Shown: positions 49,688 through 59,692 of the stretch, in pieces
How positions within the stretch are numbered: the stretch's first letter is position 1
Layout: each line of letters opens with the position of its first letter
Assembly: GCA_001577345.1 (NCBI GenBank)
Contig: LSLI01000003.1
Coordinates: forward strand, 1 to 64,000
Direction: 5' to 3'
DNA from: Candidatus Gallionella acididurans
GTDB taxonomy: Bacteria > Pseudomonadota > Gammaproteobacteria > Burkholderiales > Gallionellaceae
DNA: 64,000 nucleotides
Translations under genes and position numbers: made by a program
Notes under the pieces: model-generated
What the model was told of the DNA's origin: nothing
Databases searched by the model: none
What the model saw: only the letters and a program-made list of their open reading frames with translations

Positions 49688-51997
49688 ATGGCAGAATCCT
49701 TGCCGCTGCTGTGCCGGATATGTATTGAAGCTGCCGCGTGGCGACGCAAACAAGTTTTTCCTCTGTTCTTCGCCGTGAAAAAAAGAGCAATCCTGATCGT
49801 ACTCGGGCTATTGATCGTCCTGGTCTTTGTGGGCAATGCCGCCCGGTTTTACAGGCTGGATTTTGTCGCCCAACTGTCATCGCTCATATACGACTACCGC
49901 ATGCGCTTGACGATGCCGCGGACACTGGATCATCGTATCGTTATTCTTGACATCGACGAAAAGAGCCTGAAGGAGGAGGGGCGCTGGCCATGGGGACGAG
50001 ACCGCTTGGCTCTGTTGATGGATGAGTTGTTCGATAAATACGGTATAGCCGAGGTGGGATTTGACGTGGTTTTTGCCGAAAGGGATGACAGTTCCGGTCT
50101 GAAGGAATTGGAAAAGCTCGGGCAGAACCAGCTCAAAAATGATGCCACGTTTCAATCGGTTCTCAGCCGGGTCAAGCCGCAACTCGAGTATGACGAGTTG
50201 TTTGCGGACAAGATCAGAAATCGCAAGGTGGTGCTGGGATATTACCTGAACAATCAGAAAAATATCAATGTGTCGGGGAGCCTGCCGGAACCGGTTTTCC
50301 CTGCCGGGACATTCAATGGTTATCCGATTGAGTTCACTACCTGGAATGGCTATGGCGGGAATCTTCACGAATTGCAGCAAGCTGCCGCGGATGCCGGACA
50401 TTTCAATCCCATGGTGGACTCCGATGGTCGCGTGCGCCGCGTGCCCATGTTGGCCGAATATGCAGGTGCATATTACGAATCCCTATCGCTTGCGATGGTG
50501 CGCACCCTGCTGGGCTATCCAAAACTGGTACCCGGTTTCGCCAGCTTGAAGAGCGGCGGATATACGGGCTTGGAGTGGCTGGAACTGGAAGTTACCGGGG
50601 GCAATCTGAAAATCCCCGTGGACAGGGATGTGGCCACCTTTGTGCCATACCGTGGAAAACAAGGGAGTTTCCGTTATATTTCGGCCACGGATGTGCTTCA
50701 TGGCAGGGTCGACATCTCGCAGCTGAAAGACAAGATCGTTCTGGTAGGTACCACTGCTCCGGGGCTGATGGATATGCGCTCAACCCCTGTGGATGAGGTT
50801 TATCCCGGTGTGGAAGTCCACGCCAACCTGATTGCTGGTATTCTCGACCAGAATTTGAAGCAGCGGCCGGCCTATATGCTCGGAGCTGAAGTGATCTGGT
50901 TGTTGCTGATCGGTATCGCATTGAACTTTTTGTTGCCGCTGTTCAGTCCGGCAAAGGCAATTCTGACCTCGGTACTTGTGCTGGGCACTACTGTGGCGCT
51001 GAGCCTGCTGATGTGGACATATGCGGATATTGTGATGCCTGTGGCTAATAGTATCGTTATGATCGTGCTGTTGTTTGCCTTGAACATGTCTTACGGCTAC
51101 TTCGTGGAATCGCGTATCAAGCGGCAAATCACCGGACTGTTCGGGCAGTATGTTCCCGGCGAATTAGTCGAAGAAATGGCGAAACACCCGGAAAGCGTGT
51201 CCATGGAAGGCGAGAGTCGGGAAATGACGATCCTGTTTTCTGATGTGCGCGGCTTTACAACCATAGCGGAAAGCCTGGAACCCAAGGAATTAGCACTGTT
51301 GATGCATGACTTTCTGACTCCCTTGTCGCGTGTGGTTTATAAGCACCACGGCACGATAGACAAATATATGGGTGATTGCATCATGGCATTTTGGGGCGCG
51401 CCATTGCACGATCCTGATCATGCGCGCAATGCCATGCTGGCTGCAATCGAGATGCAGATGACCTTGCAGAGCTTGCAGCCATTCTTCAAGGGACGAGGCT
51501 GGCCTGAGATACGCGCGGGTATAGGCATCAACACCGGACGCGTCAGTGTGGGCAACATGGGTTCCGAACTTCGTGTAGCCTACACGGTGATGGGCGATGA
51601 AGTGAATTTGGCTTCGCGCCTGGAAGGTTTAACCAAACAATACGGGGTTGACCTGATAGTAGGTGAAAATACCCGGAATACCGCAACCGATTTTATTTAC
51701 CGTGAACTTGACCATGTGCGGGTAAAAGGTAAAGATAAGCCCGTTGCGATTTACGAACCATTGGGATTGGCCGGTGAGGCGAGCAAGGAACTGCATGATG
51801 AAGTGAGATGGTTCCATGATGCGCGTCGTTACTACCGTAAACAGGATTGGGAACAGGCGGAGTTACAATTGATGAATTTGCAGCGCATGTTTCCGGCTAT
51901 AGAACTGTATAGAATGTATGCGGAGCGCGTGGCTTTCTACCGTAAAAATCCGCCATCCGCAGACTGGGATGGCGTGTTCGTGTTCGAGACCAAGTAA
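49688..51997 (+). CDS. CHASE2 domain-containing class III adenylate/guanylate cyclase
   Basis: CHASE2-like HRIVILDIDEKSLKEEGRWPWGRDRLALLMDEL; cyclase MTILFSDVRGFTTIAESLEP, DKYMGDCIMAFWGAP, GIGINTGRVSVGNMGS; actual start may be GTG 49775. Confidence 0.92.
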   Translation: MAESLPLLCRICIEAAAWRRKQVFPLFFAVKKRAILIVLGLLIVLVFVGNAARFYRLDFVAQLSSLIYDYRMRLTMPRTLDHRIVILDIDEKSLKEEGRWPWGRDRLALLMDELFDKYGIAEVGFDVVFAERDDSSGLKELEKLGQNQLKNDATFQSVLSRVKPQLEYDELFADKIRNRKVVLGYYLNNQKNINVSGSLPEPVFPAGTFNGYPIEFTTWNGYGGNLHELQQAAADAGHFNPMVDSDGRVRRVPMLAEYAGAYYESLSLAMVRTLLGYPKLVPGFASLKSGGYTGLEWLELEVTGGNLKIPVDRDVATFVPYRGKQGSFRYISATDVLHGRVDISQLKDKIVLVGTTAPGLMDMRSTPVDEVYPGVEVHANLIAGILDQNLKQRPAYMLGAEVIWLLLIGIALNFLLPLFSPAKAILTSVLVLGTTVALSLLMWTYADIVMPVANSIVMIVLLFALNMSYGYFVESRIKRQITGLFGQYVPGELVEEMAKHPESVSMEGESREMTILFSDVRGFTTIAESLEPKELALLMHDFLTPLSRVVYKHHGTIDKYMGDCIMAFWGAPLHDPDHARNAMLAAIEMQMTLQSLQPFFKGRGWPEIRAGIGINTGRVSVGNMGSELRVAYTVMGDEVNLASRLEGLTKQYGVDLIVGENTRNTATDFIYRELDHVRVKGKDKPVAIYEPLGLAGEASKELHDEVRWFHDARRYYRKQDWEQAELQLMNLQRMFPAIELYRMYAERVAFYRKNPPSADWDGVFVFETK

Positions 51998-52040
51998 TCC
52001 GTTATTTTTCCCGATAAACATTCAGGATAATCAAAACATC

Positions 52041-52805
52041 ATGAAGCTAAGGGTATTGGGATGCAGCGGTGGTATCGGTGGCAATCTGCGCACCACTTCG
52101 TTCCTGTTGGACCAGGATGTGCTGATTGACGCCGGCACCGGGGTGACAGAACTCAGCCTTACTGAACTTGCCTTGGTTGATCATGTTTTTGTTACCCACT
52201 CCCATCTCGATCATATCGCTTGCATTCCCTTCATGGTTGACAGTGTCGGGTTCATGCGGGATAAGCCGTTAACCGTTCACGCAACCGAGGAAACCCAGGA
52301 AATTCTCAGGCAACATATTTTCAACTGGAAAATATGGCCGGATTTCACTGAAATACCCAATGTTCGCCAGCCCTACATGCGTTACCAGTCCATCGAGCTG
52401 GGCGTGCCCCGGGTTTTGAACGGGCGGAAAATAACTGCCATACCAGCCAACCATGTTGTTCCGGCGGTCGGCTACCATCTGGACAGCGGTGCGGCCAGTT
52501 TGATATTCAGCGGGGATACCACATCCAATGACGCACTATGGGATGTGGTTAACAAAATTAATAATTTGCGATACCTTATCATAGAGACGGCATTCCCCAA
52601 TAGCGAGAAAGACCTGGCGATTATTTCCAAGCATCTTTGCCCCAGTATGCTCGCCGAAGAATTGGCAAAACTGACTCGCGAGGCGGAGATTTTCATCACT
52701 CACCTTAAACCGGGCGAGTTGGAAATCACCATGACGGAAATCGAGGACTGCGTGCTCGGATTGCGCCCCAGAATGTTGCTCAATAATCAAGTATTCGAAT
52801 TTTGA
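52041..52805 (+). CDS. Metallo-beta-lactamase-fold hydrolase, class II 3',5'-cyclic-nucleotide phosphodiesterase-like
   Basis: MKLRVLGCSGGIGGNLRTTSFLLDQDVLIDAGTG, VTHSHLDHIACIPFMVD, FSGDTTSND. Confidence 0.75.
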   Translation: MKLRVLGCSGGIGGNLRTTSFLLDQDVLIDAGTGVTELSLTELALVDHVFVTHSHLDHIACIPFMVDSVGFMRDKPLTVHATEETQEILRQHIFNWKIWPDFTEIPNVRQPYMRYQSIELGVPRVLNGRKITAIPANHVVPAVGYHLDSGAASLIFSGDTTSNDALWDVVNKINNLRYLIIETAFPNSEKDLAIISKHLCPSMLAEELAKLTREAEIFITHLKPGELEITMTEIEDCVLGLRPRMLLNNQVFEF

Positions 52806-53031
52806 AGAATAAAGATGATTTTCATTTTTAAGCTTCCCGAAGCATCAATTTTTCAGGCTGAGGTTAGTGAGATCTGGAACATCATGCAGATTGACCTGAA
52901 AAATCTTCAGGCAGGCGCAGACCGGAAGTCCGGGCGCAAACCGCAAGTAAAATGCAGGTTTTGATCGATGGATTATGGATGGTGCCGAGACCGGTACGAA
53001 ACAGCCTCATGAAACAGGCAAGGGAGTGGAA

Positions 53032-55435
53032 ATGAGCACAGTTATGGCAGCCAAAACCGCATCAAGCAATGCCGGTGATATCAAGGCCAAGCTTGAGTTT
53101 ACCAAGAGCCTCAATCAGGTCAGCAACAAGATCCACGCCACCGGCAACGTTGATGAAATTATGCTGGACGTCAGCAGGGACATCTGCGCGTTGTTCAATG
53201 CAGACAGGTTGACGATTTATGTTGTGGGCGAAGACAATATTTCACTGGTTTCCAAGGTCAAGACCGGCCTTAACTCCTTCAAGGATTTAAAGTTGCCCAT
53301 TGCCGAGCAGAGCCTTGCCGGATACGCGGCAATGCATAAAAAATTGCTCAACATAAAAGATGTCTATGATGAGAAGGAACTGGCCGGATACAGTCCCCAT
53401 CTGCGGTTTTTGCAGGAAGTTGACAAGCGTACCGGATACCGCACCAAGCAAATGCTGGTCGCGCCTATACTGGATGCATCCCATGGTGATCTTGTCGGCG
53501 TAATCCAGGTAATCAACAACAAGGCCGGTGCCCCTTTTGCCGTTTTGATCGAAGAGGGTGTGCAGGAACTGGCGCAGACCATGGCGGTGGCACTGCGCCA
53601 ACATCTGCGCCAGCGTGAAAGTTCGATTAAAACAAAATACGATTACTTGGTGGCAGACGGGGTTCTTTCCGCTGCAGAGTTTGAGCTGGCAACACGTACA
53701 GCAAGGCACACAGGGTATAGATGTTGAAGAAGTGCTCACCGACGAATTCCAGGTCACTGTCCCGGCCCTGGGTAAGGCGTTGTCCAGTTTCTTTGGAGTG
53801 CCATATGAGGCCTATCGTGGAGACCGCCTCAAACCTGCAGAATTATTGAAAAATCTGAGGCGCGAGTATGTCGAAAGCAGCCGCTGGGTTCCACTCCTGG
53901 AATCTCAGGAGGGATTGGTGATATTGACCACTGACCCGGAGCGCATTCAGGCTTCGCGCGTGGTCAACAATATTTTTCCTAAAAACCGGCTGGTCTATCA
54001 GGTTTGTTCGCAGCGCGAATTCACTCAAACCTTGAATCTGTTCTATGGCGGCGGCGCTGCTTCGGAAGGTGGAGGCGGCATGGCCGATGAGTCGTCCATG
54101 GATGACATATTGTCCAGTATGGGAGGTGATGAAGAAGAGGGGATCGTTACTCCCGATGAAGTCAGTGCCGCCGCCGATAACGAACTGGTCAAGCTGGTCA
54201 ACAAAGTCATCGTTGATGCTTACCGGATGGGTGCTTCGGACATTCATGTCGAGCCCGGACCGGGCAAGGCCAAGACACAGATTCGGGTGCGCAAAGACGG
54301 GTCATTGTTGAACTACATCGAAGTTCCATCAACTTATCGCAACGCACTGATAACGCGCATCAAGATCATGTGCGATCTGGATATTTCCGAGAAACGCAAG
54401 CCGCAGGACGGCAAAATAAAATTCAAGAAATTCGGCCCGCTGGACATCGAGTTGCGTGTCGCGACAATTCCCTCACAAGGCGGCGTGGAAGACGTGGTGA
54501 TGCGTATTCTGGCCTCGGGAGAACCGTTGCCGCTGGAGAAAATGGGTTTTTCGGCACGCAACAATGAACTGATCCGGACAACGGTGACCAAGCCGTATGG
54601 ATTGTTCTTTGTATGCGGCCCGACAGGCTCTGGCAAGACCACCACGCTGCATTCCATACTCAAGTATATCAACAAGCCGGAAACCAAGATCTGGACCGTC
54701 GAAGATCCGGTGGAGATTACCCAGAAGGGCTTGCGCCAGGTGCAGATCAACAAAAAAGCCGGGCTGGATTTCCCCACCATCATGCGCGCCTTCCTGCGCG
54801 CTGACCCGGATGTGATCATGGTCGGCGAAATGCGCGACAAGGAAACCGTGTCCATCGGCATCGAAGCCTCATTGACCGGCCATCTGGTGTTTGCCACGCT
54901 GCATACCAATAGCGCCCCGGAATCCATCAACCGCCTGCTGGATATGGGCATGGATCCATTCAACTTTGCCGATGCCTTGCTGGGTATATTGGCGCAGCGC
55001 TTGGGGAAGCGCCTGTGCGGCGATTGCAAGAAGCCGCATATAGCGACTGCCGACGAAATAAAGTCGATGCTCACCGAATTCAGCTCTGAGTTGACTAACA
55101 TCGCCAGCTGGAAAAAAGACCCGGTTGCGGCGATGAAGAATTTGTATAACGAATGGGTAAAATCATTCGCCGACCCCAAGGGTCAATTCACCCTTTATAC
55201 CCCGGTGGGTTGTGAGAAATGCACCGGCACCGGCTATCGCGGGCGGGTTGGTTTGCATGAATTGCTGATAGGCACCGATCCGATCAAGAAGGCGGTCCAG
55301 GAGCGCGCCCGTGTTGCCGATTTGCTGGCCATCGCATTGGAGGAAGGGATGCGTACCCTGAAGCAGGATGGCATTGAGAAAGTGCTGCAAGGCATTACCG
55401 ATATGCACCAGGTACGGGCTGTCTGCATAAAGTAG
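53032..55435 (+). pseudogene. GAF - GspE/PulE-family ATPase, split by an apparent +1 frameshift at GGG 53713-53715
   Basis: Frame 1 ORF (to 53727) carries GAF and the start of the GspE N-domain (YLVADGVLSAAEFELATRTARHTG); frame 2 ORF resumes IDVEEVLTDEFQVTVPALGKALSSFFGVPYEAYRGDRLKP and runs through CGPTGSGKTTTLHSIL; removing one G joins them. Confidence 0.8.
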
Positions 55436-55500
55436 GAGAAGCCCATGAATTTTATCCGCGTTTTTTCCGACGTATTTTTCCGGTTTTGCTGATATCTCGT

Positions 55501-57126
55501 ATGCATTCCACAGATAAACTCCTGCACCGGTTGAAGGAACTCAATGAGATCGGTATCGCGCTGTCCCGGCAGCGCGATACCAGCAGTTTGATGGAAACCA
55601 TACTGGAAGCGGCAAAACGCATAACGAATGCCGATGCCGGCACGCTCTATCTTCACGAGCCGGAACAGCGGGTGCTGCGCTTCGAGATTCTGCGCAACGA
55701 TACGCTTGATACGGCGATGGGCGGAACCAGGGGCACCCCGATCAGTTTTTATCCTGTTCAGCTTTACGACGAGGATGGCAATCCCAATCACGCCATGGTG
55801 GTCAGTCACTCTGCGCTCAGCGGAGAAACAGTGAATATTCCCGATGCCTATATGGCCAGGGGATTTGATTTTTCAGGCACCAAGAAGTTTGATGCCAAGA
55901 CCGGCTACCGTTCGAAGTCGTTTCTCACCGTGCCGATGCGCAACCATGAAAATGAAGTCATCGGTGTGCTGCAGCTGATCAATGCACAAGACCGCGAAAG
56001 CAGCGAGATCGTTCCTTTTTCGTCTGACGATCAGCAGTTGCTGGAATCACTCTCTTCCCAGGCTGCCATAGCATTGACAAACCGCCATCTCATTGAACAG
56101 CTGGAAGGATTGTTCGAGGCATTCATCCAGCTCATCAATAACGCCATAGACGATAAATCACCCTACACGGGCGGTCACTGCGCGCGCGTTCCTGAACTCA
56201 CAATGTTGCTGGCGGAAGCCGTCAATCGCACCACCCAGGGGCCGTTCAGGGATTTTGTGATGACTGACAAAGACCGTCGGGAGCTCAGGATAGCCGGTTT
56301 GCTGCATGACTGCGGCAAGATCACTACACCGGTTCATGTGGTGGATAAGGCGACCAAGTTGCACACCTTGTTTGACAGGATTCAACTGGTGGACACGCGC
56401 TTTGAGGTGATCAAGCGCGATGCCGAGATTGCCATGTTGCGCGAAGTCGCGGCAGCGGGCAGTGATATTCAGCGTGCCGATGCCGCCCGCCAGAATTATG
56501 CCGCGCGAATAACGCAACTAGACCAGGATCGTGAGTTTTTGCGCCACTGCAATGTCGGAAGTGAAGCGATGTCCGGCGAGGCACAGCAGCGCGTGCGCCA
56601 GATCGCAGCCTACCAATGGCGCGATGCCGAGGGCAAAGCGTGCAATTTTCTCAGTGCGGATGAAGTGGAGAATCTTACTATCCGTGCCGGCACGCTGACT
56701 GCGGCTGAGCGGGAAATCATCAACCACCACATCGAAGTTACCATCAAGATGCTGGAGTCTTTGCCTTGGCCCAGCCACCTGAAAAATGTCGCGGAATATG
56801 CGGGCGGCCATCACGAACGTATGGATGGCAAAGGTTATCCGCGCGGCCTGACACGAGATCAGATGTCGGTGCAGGCCAGGGTCATGGGTATTGCGGATAT
56901 CTTTGAGGCGCTCACCGCCAAGGATAGACCATACAAAAAAGGAAAAACCCTTACCGAGTCGCTGACTATTCTCGGTAAATTCAAGCTGGGTGGGCATATC
57001 GACCCTGACTTATTTGACGTATTCATACGGGAGAAGGTCTATCTCGACTATGCACGGCAATTTCTTGCGCCCGAGCAGATAGACGAAGTGGATCTGGAAC
57101 GGATTCCCGGTGTGGATTTACACTAA
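55501..57126 (+). CDS. GAF - HD-GYP domain protein (c-di-GMP phosphodiesterase type)
   Basis: GAF region NADAGTLYLHEPEQRVLRFE; LLHDCGKITTPVHVVDKATKLH; YAGGHHERMDGKGYPRGL. Confidence 0.9.
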   Translation: MHSTDKLLHRLKELNEIGIALSRQRDTSSLMETILEAAKRITNADAGTLYLHEPEQRVLRFEILRNDTLDTAMGGTRGTPISFYPVQLYDEDGNPNHAMVVSHSALSGETVNIPDAYMARGFDFSGTKKFDAKTGYRSKSFLTVPMRNHENEVIGVLQLINAQDRESSEIVPFSSDDQQLLESLSSQAAIALTNRHLIEQLEGLFEAFIQLINNAIDDKSPYTGGHCARVPELTMLLAEAVNRTTQGPFRDFVMTDKDRRELRIAGLLHDCGKITTPVHVVDKATKLHTLFDRIQLVDTRFEVIKRDAEIAMLREVAAAGSDIQRADAARQNYAARITQLDQDREFLRHCNVGSEAMSGEAQQRVRQIAAYQWRDAEGKACNFLSADEVENLTIRAGTLTAAEREIINHHIEVTIKMLESLPWPSHLKNVAEYAGGHHERMDGKGYPRGLTRDQMSVQARVMGIADIFEALTAKDRPYKKGKTLTESLTILGKFKLGGHIDPDLFDVFIREKVYLDYARQFLAPEQIDEVDLERIPGVDLH

Positions 57127-57250
57127 TTGCGGGTGAGAATCAGAGAAAATCTGCCAAAAATTGTCAGTCTGAGACGAATTTTAGTTGGCCTGCAACAGGC
57201 ATGCAGGGGGATTTAAAATAATTTGTAAATGGAAATAAGCGCTTGTGTTT

Positions 57251-57267
57251 TTGGCATGACTGTTGCT
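57251..57267 (+). promoter_or_regulatory. Sigma-54 (-24/-12) promoter upstream of the pilin gene
   Basis: TTGGCATGACTGTTGCT matches YTGGCACG-N4-TTGCW with the GG/GC spacing preserved. Confidence 0.8.
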
Positions 57268-57328
57268 GATAATCACGCCGACACATGACGTATAGTGTGT
57301 TCAATCCATATTCTTAAGGAGCTTTAAC

Positions 57329-57916
57329 ATGTTAAAAAACATACAAAAGGGTTTTACCCTGATCGAACTGATGATCGTGGTCGCGATCATCGGCATTCTG
57401 GCTGCCGTGGCAATTCCCGCCTACGGCGATTACACAGCCCGTGCGCAAGCTGCTGAAGCTTTTACCTTGCTGGACGGTTTGAAGACACCGTTAACCGAAG
57501 CGTGGACAACGTCAACCATTTTTGCACTCGACTCGTCAGGCCTTTCCGGTGTTACGGCTATCGTTTCGGGTAAATATGTCGCGGCCATTAACGTAGGTGC
57601 CGTGGGTACGGGTACTTTAGGATATCCTGCGCTACCGACCGCAGTAACAGTTCAACCATTCGACGTCGTGGCACAGTTCCAACCAGTATCAACCAAAACT
57701 GCGAGTCCCAGGATAGCAGGGCTTAGTGTGCACATGTATTACAATCCGACCAGTGGTTCGTGGACTTGCGCCAATGGGGACGGTGCCAATGATGACACAA
57801 CAGCTACTACTGCTGCTGGAGTGGGTCAGACAGTACCTGTCGCTTCGATGGTAGCCAAAGCAGGCGCTACTAGTACTACGATCCCGTCAAACGTGCTGCC
57901 TAAGGCTTGCACATAA
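57329..57916 (+). CDS. Type IV pilin (PilA/PilE-like)
   Basis: [40 protein letters not shown]-terminal Cys pair. Confidence 0.95.
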   Translation: MLKNIQKGFTLIELMIVVAIIGILAAVAIPAYGDYTARAQAAEAFTLLDGLKTPLTEAWTTSTIFALDSSGLSGVTAIVSGKYVAAINVGAVGTGTLGYPALPTAVTVQPFDVVAQFQPVSTKTASPRIAGLSVHMYYNPTSGSWTCANGDGANDDTTATTAAGVGQTVPVASMVAKAGATSTTIPSNVLPKACT

Positions 57917-57943
57917 GATTGCTTAGGGTATGCGGTAATTCCA

Positions 57944-57966
57944 AGCCCCTCGCAAGAGGGGTTTTT
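57944..57966 (+). terminator. Rho-independent terminator of the pilin gene
   Basis: cccctc-gcaa-gagggg followed by ttttt. Confidence 0.9.
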
Positions 57967-58120
57967 AATGGGTCAGTTGAATTTGCAGCTGGTGAATTTG
58001 CAGTCGGACCTGTCTGAGCGACGCGCAGGCCGAAAGCTATGCAAGCGGACCAGGATGCTAGACTGCCAGGTTGTTGGCAATTTAGCGTAAAGTCTGGTTC
58101 TTGCATCGGGGCTAGCCAGC

Positions 58121-59557
58121 CTACTTTTTACCTTGCGCGTCGCGCAGTTCGCGCAACTCGCGCAAATCGCTCTCTATGCTGGAAAGCTGGTAAAAGCTGC
58201 CTCCGGCCTGTTTCGCCATCTCAAGCTGCTCCATCGCGGCATACAGGTTGCCCTGCCATGCGTAGCTGTAGGCGAGTGCCTGGTGTTCTTCCAGTGCCTT
58301 GCCTTGCATCGCGTATGCCCTGGCCTGCAGATCGTATAATCTGGTGTCCGTGGGATGCAGGCCAACCTGCTCGGAAAGCAGTTTGAGCGCGGTTTCTGCC
58401 TGATTGTCCTGCAATAACAGATCGGCGTAGTCGTAGGTCAAGGCACGATGTTGCGGAAAGTTCAGCACTGCGTTGCGGTAGAACGCCAGCGTGGCGGCAT
58501 TATTCTTTTGCGCGCGCATTACCCTCCCGGTGAGAGTCGCTATCATCGGGTTGTTTCTGTACATTGGGTTATCCTGGGCTTGCTTGCGCAAGATCGCCAG
58601 CTCCTGTGCAGCCCGATCGATCTGGTTGTCACGCAACAGGGCGCTTACCAGCCCGTAGCGCTGTGCGACCGGGTTGCCGTAACCTTGCGGGCCGAGAGCC
58701 TCGCTAAAAAAGGCGATGGCTGCCGGCGCGGTCTTCTGTGCACCGATAAGCTTGGTGCGCACCAGTTGAAAATTCAGGCTGTCGGGTATCAATCGATACG
58801 GGTCCTTCTGCACGCGGTTTTCGATTTCCGCGATACGATCGCTGGTGATAGGGTGGGTGCGCATATAATTCGGCGCGTTGCCCTCAAGCAAGCGTGTGGA
58901 GTTTTGCATACGCTCCAGAAATTCCGGCATGGCGTGGGTATTGAAACCGGATTTTCGCAGCAGCTGCAGGCCAATGCGGTCAGCCTCCTCTTCGTAAGAG
59001 CGGGTGAAGTTGAGTTGTTTTTGCATCGAACGCGCCTGTGCGCTGATGATTGCGGCTTCAGAAGCTTGCGGGTTGGTGCGTGCAGCGAGTATCGCGAGGG
59101 CGATCGTGGCCATCGAAATCAGACTGTCCCCTTGCTGACTGGCTATCATGCGAGCCAGGTGATGCTGGGTGACGTGCGAAATTTCATGGCTTAATACCGA
59201 AGCCAATTCCGATTCACTTTGTGTGATCAGCAATAGCCCTGCATTGACGCCGATGAAGCCGCCGGGCATGGCAAATGCGTTGATGCCGTAATCATTCACC
59301 GCGAAAAACTCGAACTCCAAACCGGGCTCGGGACTGTTTTCTACCAGCCTGTACCCGATTTGATTGAGATAATCGTTGACTTCGGAATCATCGAGGAATT
59401 GCTTGCTGGCACGTATCTGCATCATGCTCTGCTGGCCGATTTCGCGTTCCTGCAACGGAGTAAGCGCAGCCTGGGACACGTCGCCAAGGTCCGGCAAGCC
59501 GTCCCCCAGTACATAAGCAGGGAAACACAATAACAACAACAGGGCAGTTTTCTTCAT
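58121..59557 (-). CDS. M48 family metalloprotease with TPR region (BepA-like)
   Basis: SVLSHEISHVTQHHLARMIA (HExxH), YEEEADRIGLQLL; TPR-like C-terminus; signal peptide at MKKTALLLLLCF. Confidence 0.92.
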   Translation of the reverse strand: MKKTALLLLLCFPAYVLGDGLPDLGDVSQAALTPLQEREIGQQSMMQIRASKQFLDDSEVNDYLNQIGYRLVENSPEPGLEFEFFAVNDYGINAFAMPGGFIGVNAGLLLITQSESELASVLSHEISHVTQHHLARMIASQQGDSLISMATIALAILAARTNPQASEAAIISAQARSMQKQLNFTRSYEEEADRIGLQLLRKSGFNTHAMPEFLERMQNSTRLLEGNAPNYMRTHPITSDRIAEIENRVQKDPYRLIPDSLNFQLVRTKLIGAQKTAPAAIAFFSEALGPQGYGNPVAQRYGLVSALLRDNQIDRAAQELAILRKQAQDNPMYRNNPMIATLTGRVMRAQKNNAATLAFYRNAVLNFPQHRALTYDYADLLLQDNQAETALKLLSEQVGLHPTDTRLYDLQARAYAMQGKALEEHQALAYSYAWQGNLYAAMEQLEMAKQAGGSFYQLSSIESDLRELRELRDAQGKK

Positions 59558-59692
59558 AACCCGTATGATAATTGCTTTTCCCCTCAGTTCACACTGCCAG
59601 CCATGCTGTAATTGCCACAAAGAGACTGTTTATATGGACAGCCAACTGCAAAGTGCGCAAAATTGAACCCTTTATATTTTGGCAAAAGGTAA

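Noticed and set aside
52905-52975. Possible c-di-GMP (GEMM-like) riboswitch upstream of the GAF-GspE gene (caggcgcagaccggaagtccgggcgcaaacc)
   Set aside because: Superficial similarity to the conserved core only; I could not find the second conserved stem. A cmsearch with RF01051 would decide
53700-53730. Programmed +1 ribosomal frameshift in the GspE gene
   Set aside because: No recognisable slippery signal like prfB; a simple extra G (mutation or sequencing error) is the more economical explanation
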